NCBI RefSeq assembly: GCF_900215205.1
Contig: NZ_OBDY01000001.1
Coordinates: 740,786 to 804,785 of the forward strand
Direction: 5' to 3'
DNA length: 64,000 nt
Source of the DNA: Paractinoplanes atraurantiacus
GTDB lineage: Bacteria; Actinomycetota; Actinomycetes; Mycobacteriales; Micromonosporaceae
Shown here: piece by piece, positions 52,689-60,234 of the stretch
Numbering within the stretch: position 1 is the stretch's first letter
Layout: the number at the start of each line of letters is the position of its first letter
Notes under the pieces: generated by a model
Seen by the model: only the letters and a program-made list of their open reading frames with translations
What the model was told of the DNA's origin: nothing
The model's database searches: none
Position numbers and translations under genes: made by a program

Positions 52689-53149
52689 GCGCCGTCTTCC
52701 CGCCCGAGCCGCGGCTCGGCCACCTGCTCCAGGCGGTGGCCCGCAACGACGTGCCGGCCCGGCTGGCCGCTCCGGCGGGCGACACGGAACGCCGCGTATG
52801 GGAGATCGCTTTCGGTCTCATGGTGCGCCGCCGGTTCCTCACCGACAGCCCGCTGGCCGAGATCGGCCGCAGCGTGGCGACGGCCGTGAACTTCCACGCC
52901 GCGGCGGCGCTGCCCGCGCTCGACGCGGAAATGCTGGTGCGTGAGGCGCTGGGCGAGAAGGTGCCGGTGGAGGAGATCGACGTGGCCGTCCGCTCCGGCG
53001 TACATCTGCTGCTGTCCGCTTCTCTCGCCGACGAGCTGGCGATGACCGACGGCGAGCTCGACGACCTGATCAAACAGGCCGAGAAGCTCGCCGTCCCGAT
53101 TCCCATGCCGGCTGTCCCGGAGGAAGCGCCGGCGGAAGAGCTCAGCTAG
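52685..53149 (+). CDS. Hypothetical helical protein (tandem paralogue 2)
   Basis: A 154-residue paralogue of the upstream gene (IAFGLMVRRRFLTDSPLAEIGRSV ... AEMLVREALGEKVPVEEIDVAV ... DLIKQAEKL), with 4-bp overlap of its GTG with the previous stop. The two probably act together. Acidic C-terminus. Unknown function. Confidence 0.65.
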   Translation: MSAVFPPEPRLGHLLQAVARNDVPARLAAPAGDTERRVWEIAFGLMVRRRFLTDSPLAEIGRSVATAVNFHAAAALPALDAEMLVREALGEKVPVEEIDVAVRSGVHLLLSASLADELAMTDGELDDLIKQAEKLAVPIPMPAVPEEAPAEELS

Positions 53150-53387
53150 CGGCCAGCGCGGCCAGGTGCTCCTTGACCTGGACGATGGACGGGTTGGTCA
53201 GCGCCGACCCGTCGTCGAACTTCAAGGTCGGCACCGTCTGGTTGCCGCCGTTGACGCTCATCACGAAGTCGGCCGCCGCCGGCTCGCGCTCGATGTCCAC
53301 GACGTCGTAGGCGATGCCCTCGCGGTCGAGCTGCGACTTGAGGCGGTGGCAATATCCGCACCAGGACGTCGAGTACATGGTCAGCAT
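53142..53387 (-). CDS. mrx1: Mycoredoxin (glutaredoxin-like)
   Basis: An 81-residue thioredoxin-fold protein with the CGYC active site (Cys10, Cys13), TVPTLKFDDGSALTNPS, and the short length typical of mycoredoxin-1, which reduces mycothiol mixed disulfides. It matches the presence of mshB. Convergent with the previous gene, overlapping by 8 bp. Confidence 0.9.
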   Translation of the reverse strand: MLTMYSTSWCGYCHRLKSQLDREGIAYDVVDIEREPAAADFVMSVNGGNQTVPTLKFDDGSALTNPSIVQVKEHLAALAAS

Positions 53388-53468
53388 CGGTCAGGATCCC
53401 TTCGGATGGGTCACATGGCACAGCGCCTTCAGGCACAACGCCCACCCCTGGTGTCATGATTCCCTGTT

Positions 53469-55601
53469 GTGCTGACTGATGCGGTGCTGGCCGGGCTCGA
53501 CCCCGAACAGCGGACGGCGGTGACCGCCCCGGCGGGCCCGGTCTGCATCCTGGCCGGTGCGGGCACCGGCAAGACGCGGGCGATCACCCATCGCATCGCC
53601 TATCGGACGCTGGCCGGCGAGGTGAACCCGCGGCACATCCTGGCCGTCACCTTCACCGCCCGCGCCGCCGCCGAGATGCGCTCGCGGCTCACCGAGCTCG
53701 GCGCCCGCGGCGTGCAGGCCCGCACGTTCCACGCGGCCGCGCTGCGCCAGGTCCGCTATTTCGCGCCGCGGCTGCTCGAGGGCCGGGCCATGCCCGAGCT
53801 GCTGGAGAGCAAGGCCCGTGTGGTCGGCCTGGCCGCGGCCCGGGTCGGGGTGCGGGCCGACCGCACCGGAGCCCGCGACCTGGCCAGCGAGATCGAGTGG
53901 GCCAAGTCGTCGCTGGTCGAGCCCGGGGAGTACCCCGTGGCGGCCACCAAGGCGCTGCGCGAGCCGCCCTTCGAGCCGGCCAAGGTGGCCGAGGTCTTCG
54001 CCGCCTACGAGGAGCTCAAGCGGCGGCAGGGCGTGATCGACTTCGAGGACATGCTGCGGGCCGCCGTCTGGGGCATCGAGGACCACCCGGACGTCGCCGA
54101 GCAGATCCGCGCCCAATACAGACACTTCGTCGTCGACGAGTACCAGGACGTCAACCCGCTCCAGCAGCGGCTGCTGGAGGCGTGGCTGGGCGGGCGCGAC
54201 GACCTGACCGTGGTCGGCGACGCCAGCCAGACGATCTACTCGTTCACCGGCGCCACCTCGTCGTACCTGATCGACTTCCCGCGGCAGCGGCGCGAGGCGG
54301 TAGTGGTCCGGCTGGTCCGTGACTACCGCTCCACCCCGCAGGTCGTCGGCCTGGCCAACGCCGTGATCCGGCAGGCCCGCGGCAACGAGGCCCGGCTGCG
54401 CCTGGAACTCGTCGGCCAGCGCCCGCCCGGGGCCGAACCCGAGCTGAAGATCTTCCCGGACGAGACGGGCGAGGCGGCCGCGGTGGCCAAGAAATGCCGC
54501 GAGCTGATCGCCGCGGGCACGCCGGCCAGCGAGATCGCGGTGCTCTTCCGGATAAACGCGCAATCCGAGACGTACGAAAAGGCACTGGCCGAGGCCGAGG
54601 TCCCGTACGTGGTTCGCGGGGCCGAGCGGTTCTTCGAGCGCACCGAGATCCGCCAGGCGATGATCGCGCTGCGCGCCGCCGTCCGCTCGATCCCCGGCGA
54701 GACCCCGCTCGTGCAGGCCGTCGTCGAAGGGCTGGCCGCGACCGGATGGCAGCGGGAGAAGCCGCCGCCCGGTGGCGCCGCCCGCGAGCAGTGGGAGGCG
54801 CTGGCCGCCCTGGTCACGCTGGCCGAGGAGTACGCCAAGAGCCCCACCCTGGAGCCGATCGGGCAGGCCGGGGCGGTGCAGCGCGACCTGACGCTCTCCG
54901 GCTTCAACGACGAGTTGGCCCGCCGGGCCGAGCAGCAGCACGCGCCGACCGTCGCCGGCGTCACCCTGGCCTCGCTGCACTCGGCCAAGGGCCTCGAATG
55001 GGACGCGGTCTTCCTGGTCGGTCTCGCCGACGGCACCCTTCCGACGACGTACGCCAAGACGCCCGAGCAGCTGGAGGAGGAGCGCCGCCTGCTCTACGTG
55101 GGGGTCACCCGCGCCCGGCAGTACCTGTGGCTCTCGTACGGGCAGATGCGCTCGTCGGGCGGCCGCGCCCGCCGGCCCTGCCGGTTCCTGCCGCAGCTCG
55201 AGCGCAACTCGACCACCGAGCGGGCCGGCGGCGACCGGAGTCGGAAACCCGACCGAAGGCGCCCGCAGGTCTCGTCCTGCCGCGTCTGCGGGGCCACCCT
55301 GCTGGCCGGCGCCGACCGCAAGCTGGGCCGCTGCCCGACCTGCCCGTCGGACCTCGACGAGGATCTCTACGAGCGGCTGAAGACTTGGCGCGCGACTATG
55401 GCCGAGGAGCTCAGCGTTCCTGCTTACGTGGTGTTCACCGATGCCACCTTGGTGGCGCTCGCGGAGCGCCGGCCGTCCAATCCGGCCGAGCTTCTCGCGA
55501 TCGCCGGGATCGGGCCGCGCAAGCTCGGTCAGTACGGGCCCGCGGTGTTCGCTCTGGTCGGTGGCGCGGACCCACTTTCGGCCGCCGCGGAAAAACTTTG
55601 A
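53469..55601 (+). CDS. uvrD2: UvrD2-type ATP-dependent DNA helicase
   Basis: A 710-residue superfamily 1 helicase. Walker A AGAGTGKTR (29-37), DEYQDVNP (about 222), GDASQTIYSFTGA and the VTRAR motif are complete. Near the end lie a tetracysteine (Cys604, Cys607, Cys622, Cys625) and a C-terminal HRDC domain (about 630-700, RRPSNPAELLAIAGIGPRKLGQYG), which together define actinobacterial UvrD2. CATGAT (53455-53460) ends 8 nt before the GTG, so it may be leaderless. whiB7 lies downstream, as in mycobacteria. Confidence 0.95.
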   Translation: MLTDAVLAGLDPEQRTAVTAPAGPVCILAGAGTGKTRAITHRIAYRTLAGEVNPRHILAVTFTARAAAEMRSRLTELGARGVQARTFHAAALRQVRYFAPRLLEGRAMPELLESKARVVGLAAARVGVRADRTGARDLASEIEWAKSSLVEPGEYPVAATKALREPPFEPAKVAEVFAAYEELKRRQGVIDFEDMLRAAVWGIEDHPDVAEQIRAQYRHFVVDEYQDVNPLQQRLLEAWLGGRDDLTVVGDASQTIYSFTGATSSYLIDFPRQRREAVVVRLVRDYRSTPQVVGLANAVIRQARGNEARLRLELVGQRPPGAEPELKIFPDETGEAAAVAKKCRELIAAGTPASEIAVLFRINAQSETYEKALAEAEVPYVVRGAERFFERTEIRQAMIALRAAVRSIPGETPLVQAVVEGLAATGWQREKPPPGGAAREQWEALAALVTLAEEYAKSPTLEPIGQAGAVQRDLTLSGFNDELARRAEQQHAPTVAGVTLASLHSAKGLEWDAVFLVGLADGTLPTTYAKTPEQLEEERRLLYVGVTRARQYLWLSYGQMRSSGGRARRPCRFLPQLERNSTTERAGGDRSRKPDRRRPQVSSCRVCGATLLAGADRKLGRCPTCPSDLDEDLYERLKTWRATMAEELSVPAYVVFTDATLVALAERRPSNPAELLAIAGIGPRKLGQYGPAVFALVGGADPLSAAAEKL

Positions 55602-55612
55602 GAATCAACCCG

Positions 55613-55651
55613 TTAATTCGTTTGCCTCCCCGTGCGGGGCAGGCATAGCCT
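55613..55651 (+). promoter_or_regulatory. whiB7 promoter with AT-rich WhiB7 site
   Basis: -35 TTGCCT (55622-55627), 18-bp spacer, -10 TAGCCT (55646-55651). The spacer holds an inverted repeat CCCCG-TG-CGGGG. TTAATT (55613-55618) lies 3 bp before the -35, where WhiB7 binds through its AT-hook in known promoters, so autoactivation is expected. Confidence 0.7.
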
Positions 55652-55727
55652 CAGAACACAGCTCACCGAGCGGCAACGTTCGGCGAGGTCAAGACACGAG
55701 TGCAAGCAATTGGAGGAGGTGGCAGAC

Positions 55728-56000
55728 ATGGAGATCTTCGAGATGACGATGACGCGACCGTCGATGCCGCTGACCCTTGCCTGCGCTCCGTCCGCTCTCC
55801 AGCCGGCTGCCCCCGTGGCAGTGCTGGCCGCTGAGCGGGCCCCGGTGTCGCTGGTGCACCAGGTCTCCGCCCGGGCCGAGCTGGGCGGCGCTGCGGTTCG
55901 CATCGAAGGCACCACTGGGTTCAAGGGCAGCAATGTCTCCATCTCCAAGCGCTACACGGATGGTGGCAGCGGTGTCCCGCCTCGAGGAAGGCCGGTCTGA
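55728..56000 (+). CDS. Upstream ORF / leader peptide of whiB7
   Basis: A 90-residue reading frame with a very strong GGAGGAGG site, lying in the whiB7 leader between promoter and attenuator. It contains no recognised domain (starts MEIFEMTMTRPSMPLTLACAP; ends GGSGVPPRGRPV). In mycobacteria and Streptomyces a uORF in the whiB7/wblC leader couples ribosome stress to antitermination. The position fits that role, so the peptide itself may matter less than its translation. It could also encode a real small protein. Confidence 0.65.
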   Translation: MEIFEMTMTRPSMPLTLACAPSALQPAAPVAVLAAERAPVSLVHQVSARAELGGAAVRIEGTTGFKGSNVSISKRYTDGGSGVPPRGRPV

Positions 56001-56012
56001 GAGACTCAGACC
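55994..56012 (+). promoter_or_regulatory. Hairpin over the whiB7 uORF stop codon
   Basis: Perfect 8-bp stem GGTCTGAG / CTCAGACC with an AGA loop. The uORF stop TGA (55998-56000) is inside the left arm, so translation termination would change the folding just upstream of the attenuator. Confidence 0.65.
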
Positions 56013-56026
56013 TCCGGCTCACCTCG

Positions 56027-56069
56027 AGGCCGCGGAACCCGTAACCGGGATCCGCGGCCTTAATTTTTT
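56027..56069 (+). terminator. Attenuator (Rho-independent) in the whiB7 leader
   Basis: Stem AGGCCGCGGAACCCG / CGGGATCCGCGGCCT with one A-A mismatch and a TAAC loop, followed by TAATTTTTT. It starts 27 nt after the uORF stop and 75 nt before the whiB7 start codon, the classical position for attenuation. Confidence 0.88.
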
Positions 56070-56144
56070 GCCGGCTCATCGGCCGGTGCACGACCTGAAC
56101 GGCGATCCAGAAGATCGAAGAGAAGAGAGAGGTGACCGGGCTTT

Positions 56145-56507
56145 ATGAGTCTGGCGCTGGCCCCACTCGACGTGAGCGTCGAGATCGAGGCAAACCTGCC
56201 CTGCCGGAAGTTCGACCCGGACCTGTGGTTCTCCGACTCCCCGGCCCAGCTGGAACTGGCCAAGTCGCTCTGCGGGGACTGCCCGCTGCGCGTCGAGTGC
56301 CTGGCCGGTGCGGCCGAGCGGAACGAGCCCTGGGGTGTCTGGGGCGGCGAGATCTTCGAGCGCGGTGCCGTGGTTCCGCGCAAGCGGCCGCGTGGCCGTC
56401 CCCGTAAGGCCGACGTGGCGCGCGACGCCGAGCTGGCCCACGAGGTCGAGGAGCGGCTCGCCGCGAACGGTCTGGACTCCCGCAACTCCGTCCGCCTGGC
56501 GGCCTGA
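56145..56507 (+). CDS. whiB7: WhiB7-family iron-sulfur transcription activator
   Basis: A 120-residue WhiB protein. The four cluster cysteines are Cys20, Cys43, Cys46 and Cys52; the WhiB turn is GVWGGE (64-69); the C-terminal AT-hook RGRPRK (83-88), specific to WhiB7, binds the minor groove near -35 elements. WhiB7 works with the principal sigma factor to induce intrinsic antibiotic resistance genes. GAGAGAGGTG lies about 10 nt before the ATG. Expression is probably controlled by autoactivation and by the leader attenuator. Confidence 0.96.
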   Translation: MSLALAPLDVSVEIEANLPCRKFDPDLWFSDSPAQLELAKSLCGDCPLRVECLAGAAERNEPWGVWGGEIFERGAVVPRKRPRGRPRKADVARDAELAHEVEERLAANGLDSRNSVRLAA

Positions 56508-56508
56508 C

Positions 56509-56721
56509 ATGCACACCCTCCCCAACCCCCTTACCCGAAAGCCGAGCATCGAGATGAACCCGAACGGAACGAAGATGAGACTCCTCCAAGAAGCGTTGTC
56601 CCGTGCCCGAATGCGTCGGCCTCAGAGTGACTACACACCTGAGGCACACCGTCCCGCCCGTCGAGTAGCCATGGAAGCCCAGCACAGGGCCTCGCGCGAA
56701 CTCGGTGGTGGGCGTTTCTAG
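56509..56721 (+). CDS. Small basic hypothetical protein after whiB7
   Basis: A 70-residue ORF starting 1 nt after the whiB7 stop (TGACATG), so probably translated by coupling. The likely conserved part begins at MRLLQEALSRARMRRPQ, so the true start may be one of the in-frame ATGs at 56554 or 56575. The basic helix and tail (AHRPARRVAMEAQHRASRELG) resemble short conserved actinobacterial proteins of unknown function. A strong terminator follows. Confidence 0.55.
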   Translation: MHTLPNPLTRKPSIEMNPNGTKMRLLQEALSRARMRRPQSDYTPEAHRPARRVAMEAQHRASRELGGGRF

Positions 56722-56733
56722 ACACCGATGATT

Positions 56734-56764
56734 GAAAGGCCCGTCCGCTTCGGACGGGCCTTTC
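56734..56764 (+). terminator. Terminator of the whiB7 operon
   Basis: A 14-bp perfect stem (GAAAGGCCCGTCCG / CGGACGGGCCTTTC) with a CTT loop. Confidence 0.85.
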
Positions 56765-56840
56765 GCTATGTCTCCGGCGCCGGCCTTCCGAGGGCCGGCT
56801 TCCGCGGGCCGGGCTTCCGCTGGCCTTGGGCGTACGCGGG

Positions 56841-58109
56841 TCAGGCGCCGGCGGAGAGGAAGACCTCGATCGCGGCGGCCAGGTAGGCCGGGTCGTCGAC
56901 GTGGGTGAGCTCGCGGGCCGAGTGCATCGAGAGCAGCGGGATGCCGACGTCCAGCGTCGGGATGCCGAGCCGGGCCGCGGTCATCGGGCCGATCGTCGAG
57001 CCGCAGGGCACCGCGTTGTTCGAGACGAACTCCTGCCACGGCACGCCCGCCTTGGCGCAGGTGCGCGCCCAGAGCGCGGCGCCGGTCGCGTCGGTCGTGT
57101 ACCGCTGCACCGCGTTGATCTTCAGCAGGGGACCGCCACCGGCGACGGGCCGGTTCACCGGGTCGTGCTTTTCGGGGCGGTTCGGGTGTACGGCGTGACC
57201 GGCGTCCGAGGAGAGACACCACGACCCGGCGATGGCGCGGGCCAGATCGGAACGGTCGCCACCGAGCGCGGACGAGACCCGCTCGAGCACGTCGGACAGG
57301 AACGGCCCGGCCGCGCCGGAGCGGCTCTCGGAGCCGACCTCCTCGTGGTCGAACGCGGCCAGGATCGCGATGGCGCCGGCCGGCTCGGCGGCCAGCAGCG
57401 CGGTCACCCCGGCGTGCACCGAGGAGAGGTTGTCGAGCCGGGCCGAGGCGAACAGCTTGCCGTCCTGGCCGAAACGGGCCGGGGCGGCGCTGTCGACGGT
57501 GACGATGTCGTATCCGGCGACGGCCTCGCTGTCGATGCCGGCCAGCCCGGCCAGGTGCCCGACCACGTCGGCCTCGCCCGCCGCGCCGACGCCGAAGACC
57601 GGCTGGACCTCGCGCTGGCGGTCGGGCGCGAAACCGTTGTTCAGCTCGCGGTCGAGGTGGATGGCCAGGTGCGGGATGCGGGCGAACGGGCCGGTGCGCA
57701 CCAGGTGGCTGGTGCCGTCGCGGTGCACGACGCGGCCGGCCAGCTCCAGTTCACGGTCGAACCAGGAGGCGACGATCGGGCCCCCGTACACCTCGACTCC
57801 GGCCTGCAACCAGCCGTACACGGAAGTCGAGGGTTTGGGCTTGAGCTTGAAACCGGGCGAGTCGGTGTGCGCGCCGAGGATCCGGAACGGGGTGCCGGCA
57901 TCCGCGCCGTCGGGGATCGCCAGCGCGATGACCGAGCCGTCCCGCACGATGAGCAGCCGCGCGCCCGGCCGGACCTCGCCGCGCCAGTCGGCGGTCTCGT
58001 CGAGCGGGCGATATCCGGCCTCGGTCAGCCGGCGCGCCACCTCGGACGCCGCGTGATAGGAGCTGGGTGAGGCGGAGACGAAGGCGGCCAGATCGTCGAT
58101 GTGGGTCAT
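56841..58109 (-). CDS. apeB: M18 family aminopeptidase
   Basis: A 422-residue dinuclear zinc aminopeptidase of the M18 (aspartyl aminopeptidase-like) family. Visible: LGAHTDSPGFKLKP (first His/Asp ligands), ARLDNLSS, AAFDHEEVGSES (catalytic and bridging Glu), and GIPLLSMHSARE (last His ligand). TAGCCT (58117-58122, minus strand) ends 7 nt before the ATG, suggesting a leaderless start. It lies 5 bp after the AarF stop in the same direction. Confidence 0.92.
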   Translation of the reverse strand: MTHIDDLAAFVSASPSSYHAASEVARRLTEAGYRPLDETADWRGEVRPGARLLIVRDGSVIALAIPDGADAGTPFRILGAHTDSPGFKLKPKPSTSVYGWLQAGVEVYGGPIVASWFDRELELAGRVVHRDGTSHLVRTGPFARIPHLAIHLDRELNNGFAPDRQREVQPVFGVGAAGEADVVGHLAGLAGIDSEAVAGYDIVTVDSAAPARFGQDGKLFASARLDNLSSVHAGVTALLAAEPAGAIAILAAFDHEEVGSESRSGAAGPFLSDVLERVSSALGGDRSDLARAIAGSWCLSSDAGHAVHPNRPEKHDPVNRPVAGGGPLLKINAVQRYTTDATGAALWARTCAKAGVPWQEFVSNNAVPCGSTIGPMTAARLGIPTLDVGIPLLSMHSARELTHVDDPAYLAAAIEVFLSAGA

Positions 58110-58114
58110 GGCCT

Positions 58115-59470
58115 TCAGGCTACGGGCGCTTCATGCGCGAATCCCGGCAGCCACTTCTCCAGGATGCCGCGATAGGGCGCGCTGGCCTCGAGCTGGCACA
58201 GCACGCCGATCGAGCCGAGCGTGACCCGGTGGATCAACAGGTATGACGGCGGCAGGTTGAGCTTGCGGCTGAGCTGGTACGCCGGCGAGCGCGGGTTGCT
58301 GAGCCGGGTCGCCTCGCCGCGCAGCCAGGCCCGGGTGAACCGGAACTCGTCCACGGCGACCGGCTCGATCATCGGCCGCAGGAAGTCGAGGACGGCCCGG
58401 GCGTCGATCTCGTCGTCGGGCTTGATGAAGCCTTCCTCGCGCAGCCCCTCGGCGACCCCGTCGGCGTCGTCGTCGAGCGCCAGCCGCACCAGCCGCCCGA
58501 TCGCCTCCGGGTGCCCGCCCGGAAGCCGGGCCACCGCACCGAAGTCGATCACGCCGAGCCGCCCGTCGGCCAGCATCCGGAAGTTGCCCGGGTGCGGGTC
58601 GGCGTGCAGCAGCCCGGCCCGGGCCGGGGCGGAGAAGTGCAGCAGGGCCATGAGCCGCCCGGCCTCGTCGCGCTCCTCCTCGGTGCCGTCCGAGATCACC
58701 TTGGCCAGCGGCGTGCCCTCGACCCACTCGGTCACCAGCACCCGCGGCGCCGAGGCGATCACCTTGGGGACATAAATCTCCGGGTCTCCGGCGTACGCGG
58801 TGGCGAAGGCCCTCTGGGTCTCGGCCTCCATCGCGTAGTCGAGCTCCTCGGTGATCCGCTCCTTCAGCTCGGCCAGCAGCGGCTTGATGTCCATGCCAGG
58901 CTGGATGATCTTGAACATGCCGGCCAGCCGGGACAGCTGCTTCAGGTCGGCCAGCAGGGCCTCGCCGGCACCCGGATATTGCACCTTGACCGCGACGGGC
59001 ACGGTCTTCGGCTTGGCGTTCTTGCGGGCGGGAGGCAGTTTCCACACCGCGCGGTGCACCTGCCCGATGCTGGCCGCGGCGGCCGGGCTGTCGTCGAACT
59101 CGGCGAACAGCTCACGCCAGTCGGGCCCGAGCTGCTCGGCCAGAGCTTTGTGCAGGCTGGCCACCGGCATCGGCGGCGCCGCTTCCTGCAGCTTGGTCAG
59201 CGCCTGCCGGTAGGGCCCCGCCATTTCCTCGGGCATGGCCGCCTCGAAGACGGACAGCGCCTGCCCGAACTTCATGGCCCCACCCTTGAGCTGCCCCAGC
59301 ACGCTGAAGAGCTGCTCGGCGGTCCGCTGCTGAATATCGGCCGAGATGACGTCGGTGGCGATCCCGACGGCACGCTTGCCCAGCCCGAGAGCCGTCCGCC
59401 CCGCAAACCCCAGAGGAAGCGAAGCAAGCTTGGCCGTACGGGCCGCCGCCCGCCGCGGTATATCGCTCAC
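58115..59470 (-). CDS. ABC1/AarF/UbiB-family kinase-like protein
   Basis: A 451-residue atypical kinase: KxGQ motif KFGQ (67-70), the Ala-rich loop AAAASIGQVH, the VAVKVQYPG strand, catalytic LHADPHPGN and metal-binding DFG. In bacteria UbiB-like ATPases aid quinone synthesis or lipid trafficking. The GTG is preceded by CACAAT ending 6 nt upstream, so it may be leaderless. Substrate unknown. Confidence 0.9.
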   Translation of the reverse strand: MSDIPRRAAARTAKLASLPLGFAGRTALGLGKRAVGIATDVISADIQQRTAEQLFSVLGQLKGGAMKFGQALSVFEAAMPEEMAGPYRQALTKLQEAAPPMPVASLHKALAEQLGPDWRELFAEFDDSPAAAASIGQVHRAVWKLPPARKNAKPKTVPVAVKVQYPGAGEALLADLKQLSRLAGMFKIIQPGMDIKPLLAELKERITEELDYAMEAETQRAFATAYAGDPEIYVPKVIASAPRVLVTEWVEGTPLAKVISDGTEEERDEAGRLMALLHFSAPARAGLLHADPHPGNFRMLADGRLGVIDFGAVARLPGGHPEAIGRLVRLALDDDADGVAEGLREEGFIKPDDEIDARAVLDFLRPMIEPVAVDEFRFTRAWLRGEATRLSNPRSPAYQLSRKLNLPPSYLLIHRVTLGSIGVLCQLEASAPYRGILEKWLPGFAHEAPVA

Positions 59471-59663
59471 CAGATCATTGTGACCGACGCCGCGCCATTA
59501 CTCGGCCCGCCTGGGGCGGCTTCGCCCTACTCGCCCACAAAAGTCCGTTACAAGTTTCCCACCTCTCCACAAATCCCGCCCCACCCCACCACAACCTCCA
59601 CCACCCACCCTCGGCCGCTTCCTAGCTTCACCCTCGCCAGGCCGCCGAGGTGGCAGTGGACGC
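59471..59663. other. Noncoding stretch upstream of the AarF gene
   Basis: About 190 bases, C-rich and A-poor, with no supported gene. The promoter of the AarF gene is expected at its left end. Confidence 0.4.
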
Positions 59664-59945
59664 CGTTGACCGGCAGCGCTCCCTCGACTCCTTCGGTCAA
59701 GGCCGCGCGGCGGGGGCGCGGTTGACCGCCACCCTTTCCTCGGTCCCCCGCTCGCTTTTCCCCTGAGCCGGCGCCGCGTGGTGAGGCGTGGTTGACGGCT
59801 ACCTCACCTTGGCCGCTCGCTTGCTTTCCCGCTCGGTCGGCCGCGGCATGGTGAGGCGTGGTTGTCGGCCACCCTTCTTCGGCTGCTCTTTGCTTCCTCT
59901 CGGTTGGCCGCCGCGTGGTGCGGCGCGGTTGACCGCCACCCTCGC
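59664..59945 (+). repeat. Imperfect ~70-bp tandem repeats in a noncoding region
   Basis: Each unit holds a conserved core near GCGTGGTGAGGCG-TGGTTGACCG-CC-ACCCT. The GTTGAC/GTTGTC anchor starts at 59721, 59791, 59861 and 59928 (steps 70, 70, 67), and a more diverged copy at 59664. Reading frames across it are inconsistent, so I take it as noncoding. Confidence 0.75.
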
Positions 59946-60234
59946 CGCCTTGGCAGCTGCGTGTGGGGCCGGTGGAGTCGCTGGGGGCGAAGGGGCCGGT
60001 GGATGCGGCGGGGCCAGCGGGGTCCTGCGGGATGGCGGGGCGGTGGATGCGGCGGGGCGGATGGAGGCGGCGGGGTCAGCGGGGTGTGCGGGATGGCGGA
60101 TGGAGGCGGCGGAGCGAGGGACGTGTGCGGGGTGGCGGGGTGGGTGGATGGGGCGGGCCAGTGGGGTAGCCGGGGTGGCGGGGGTGACGGATCGGTGGGT
60201 TGGGAGTTCGGCGCCTCGCTCTCGCCGCTCTGTC
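59946..60234. other. G-rich strand-asymmetric noncoding region
   Basis: About 290 bases where the plus strand is built from GGGATGGCGGGG and GGATGGAGGCGG-type short repeats, with little C. It could form G-quadruplexes. No gene supported. It continues the repeat area and lies directly after the ThiF-like gene's stop. Confidence 0.6.
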
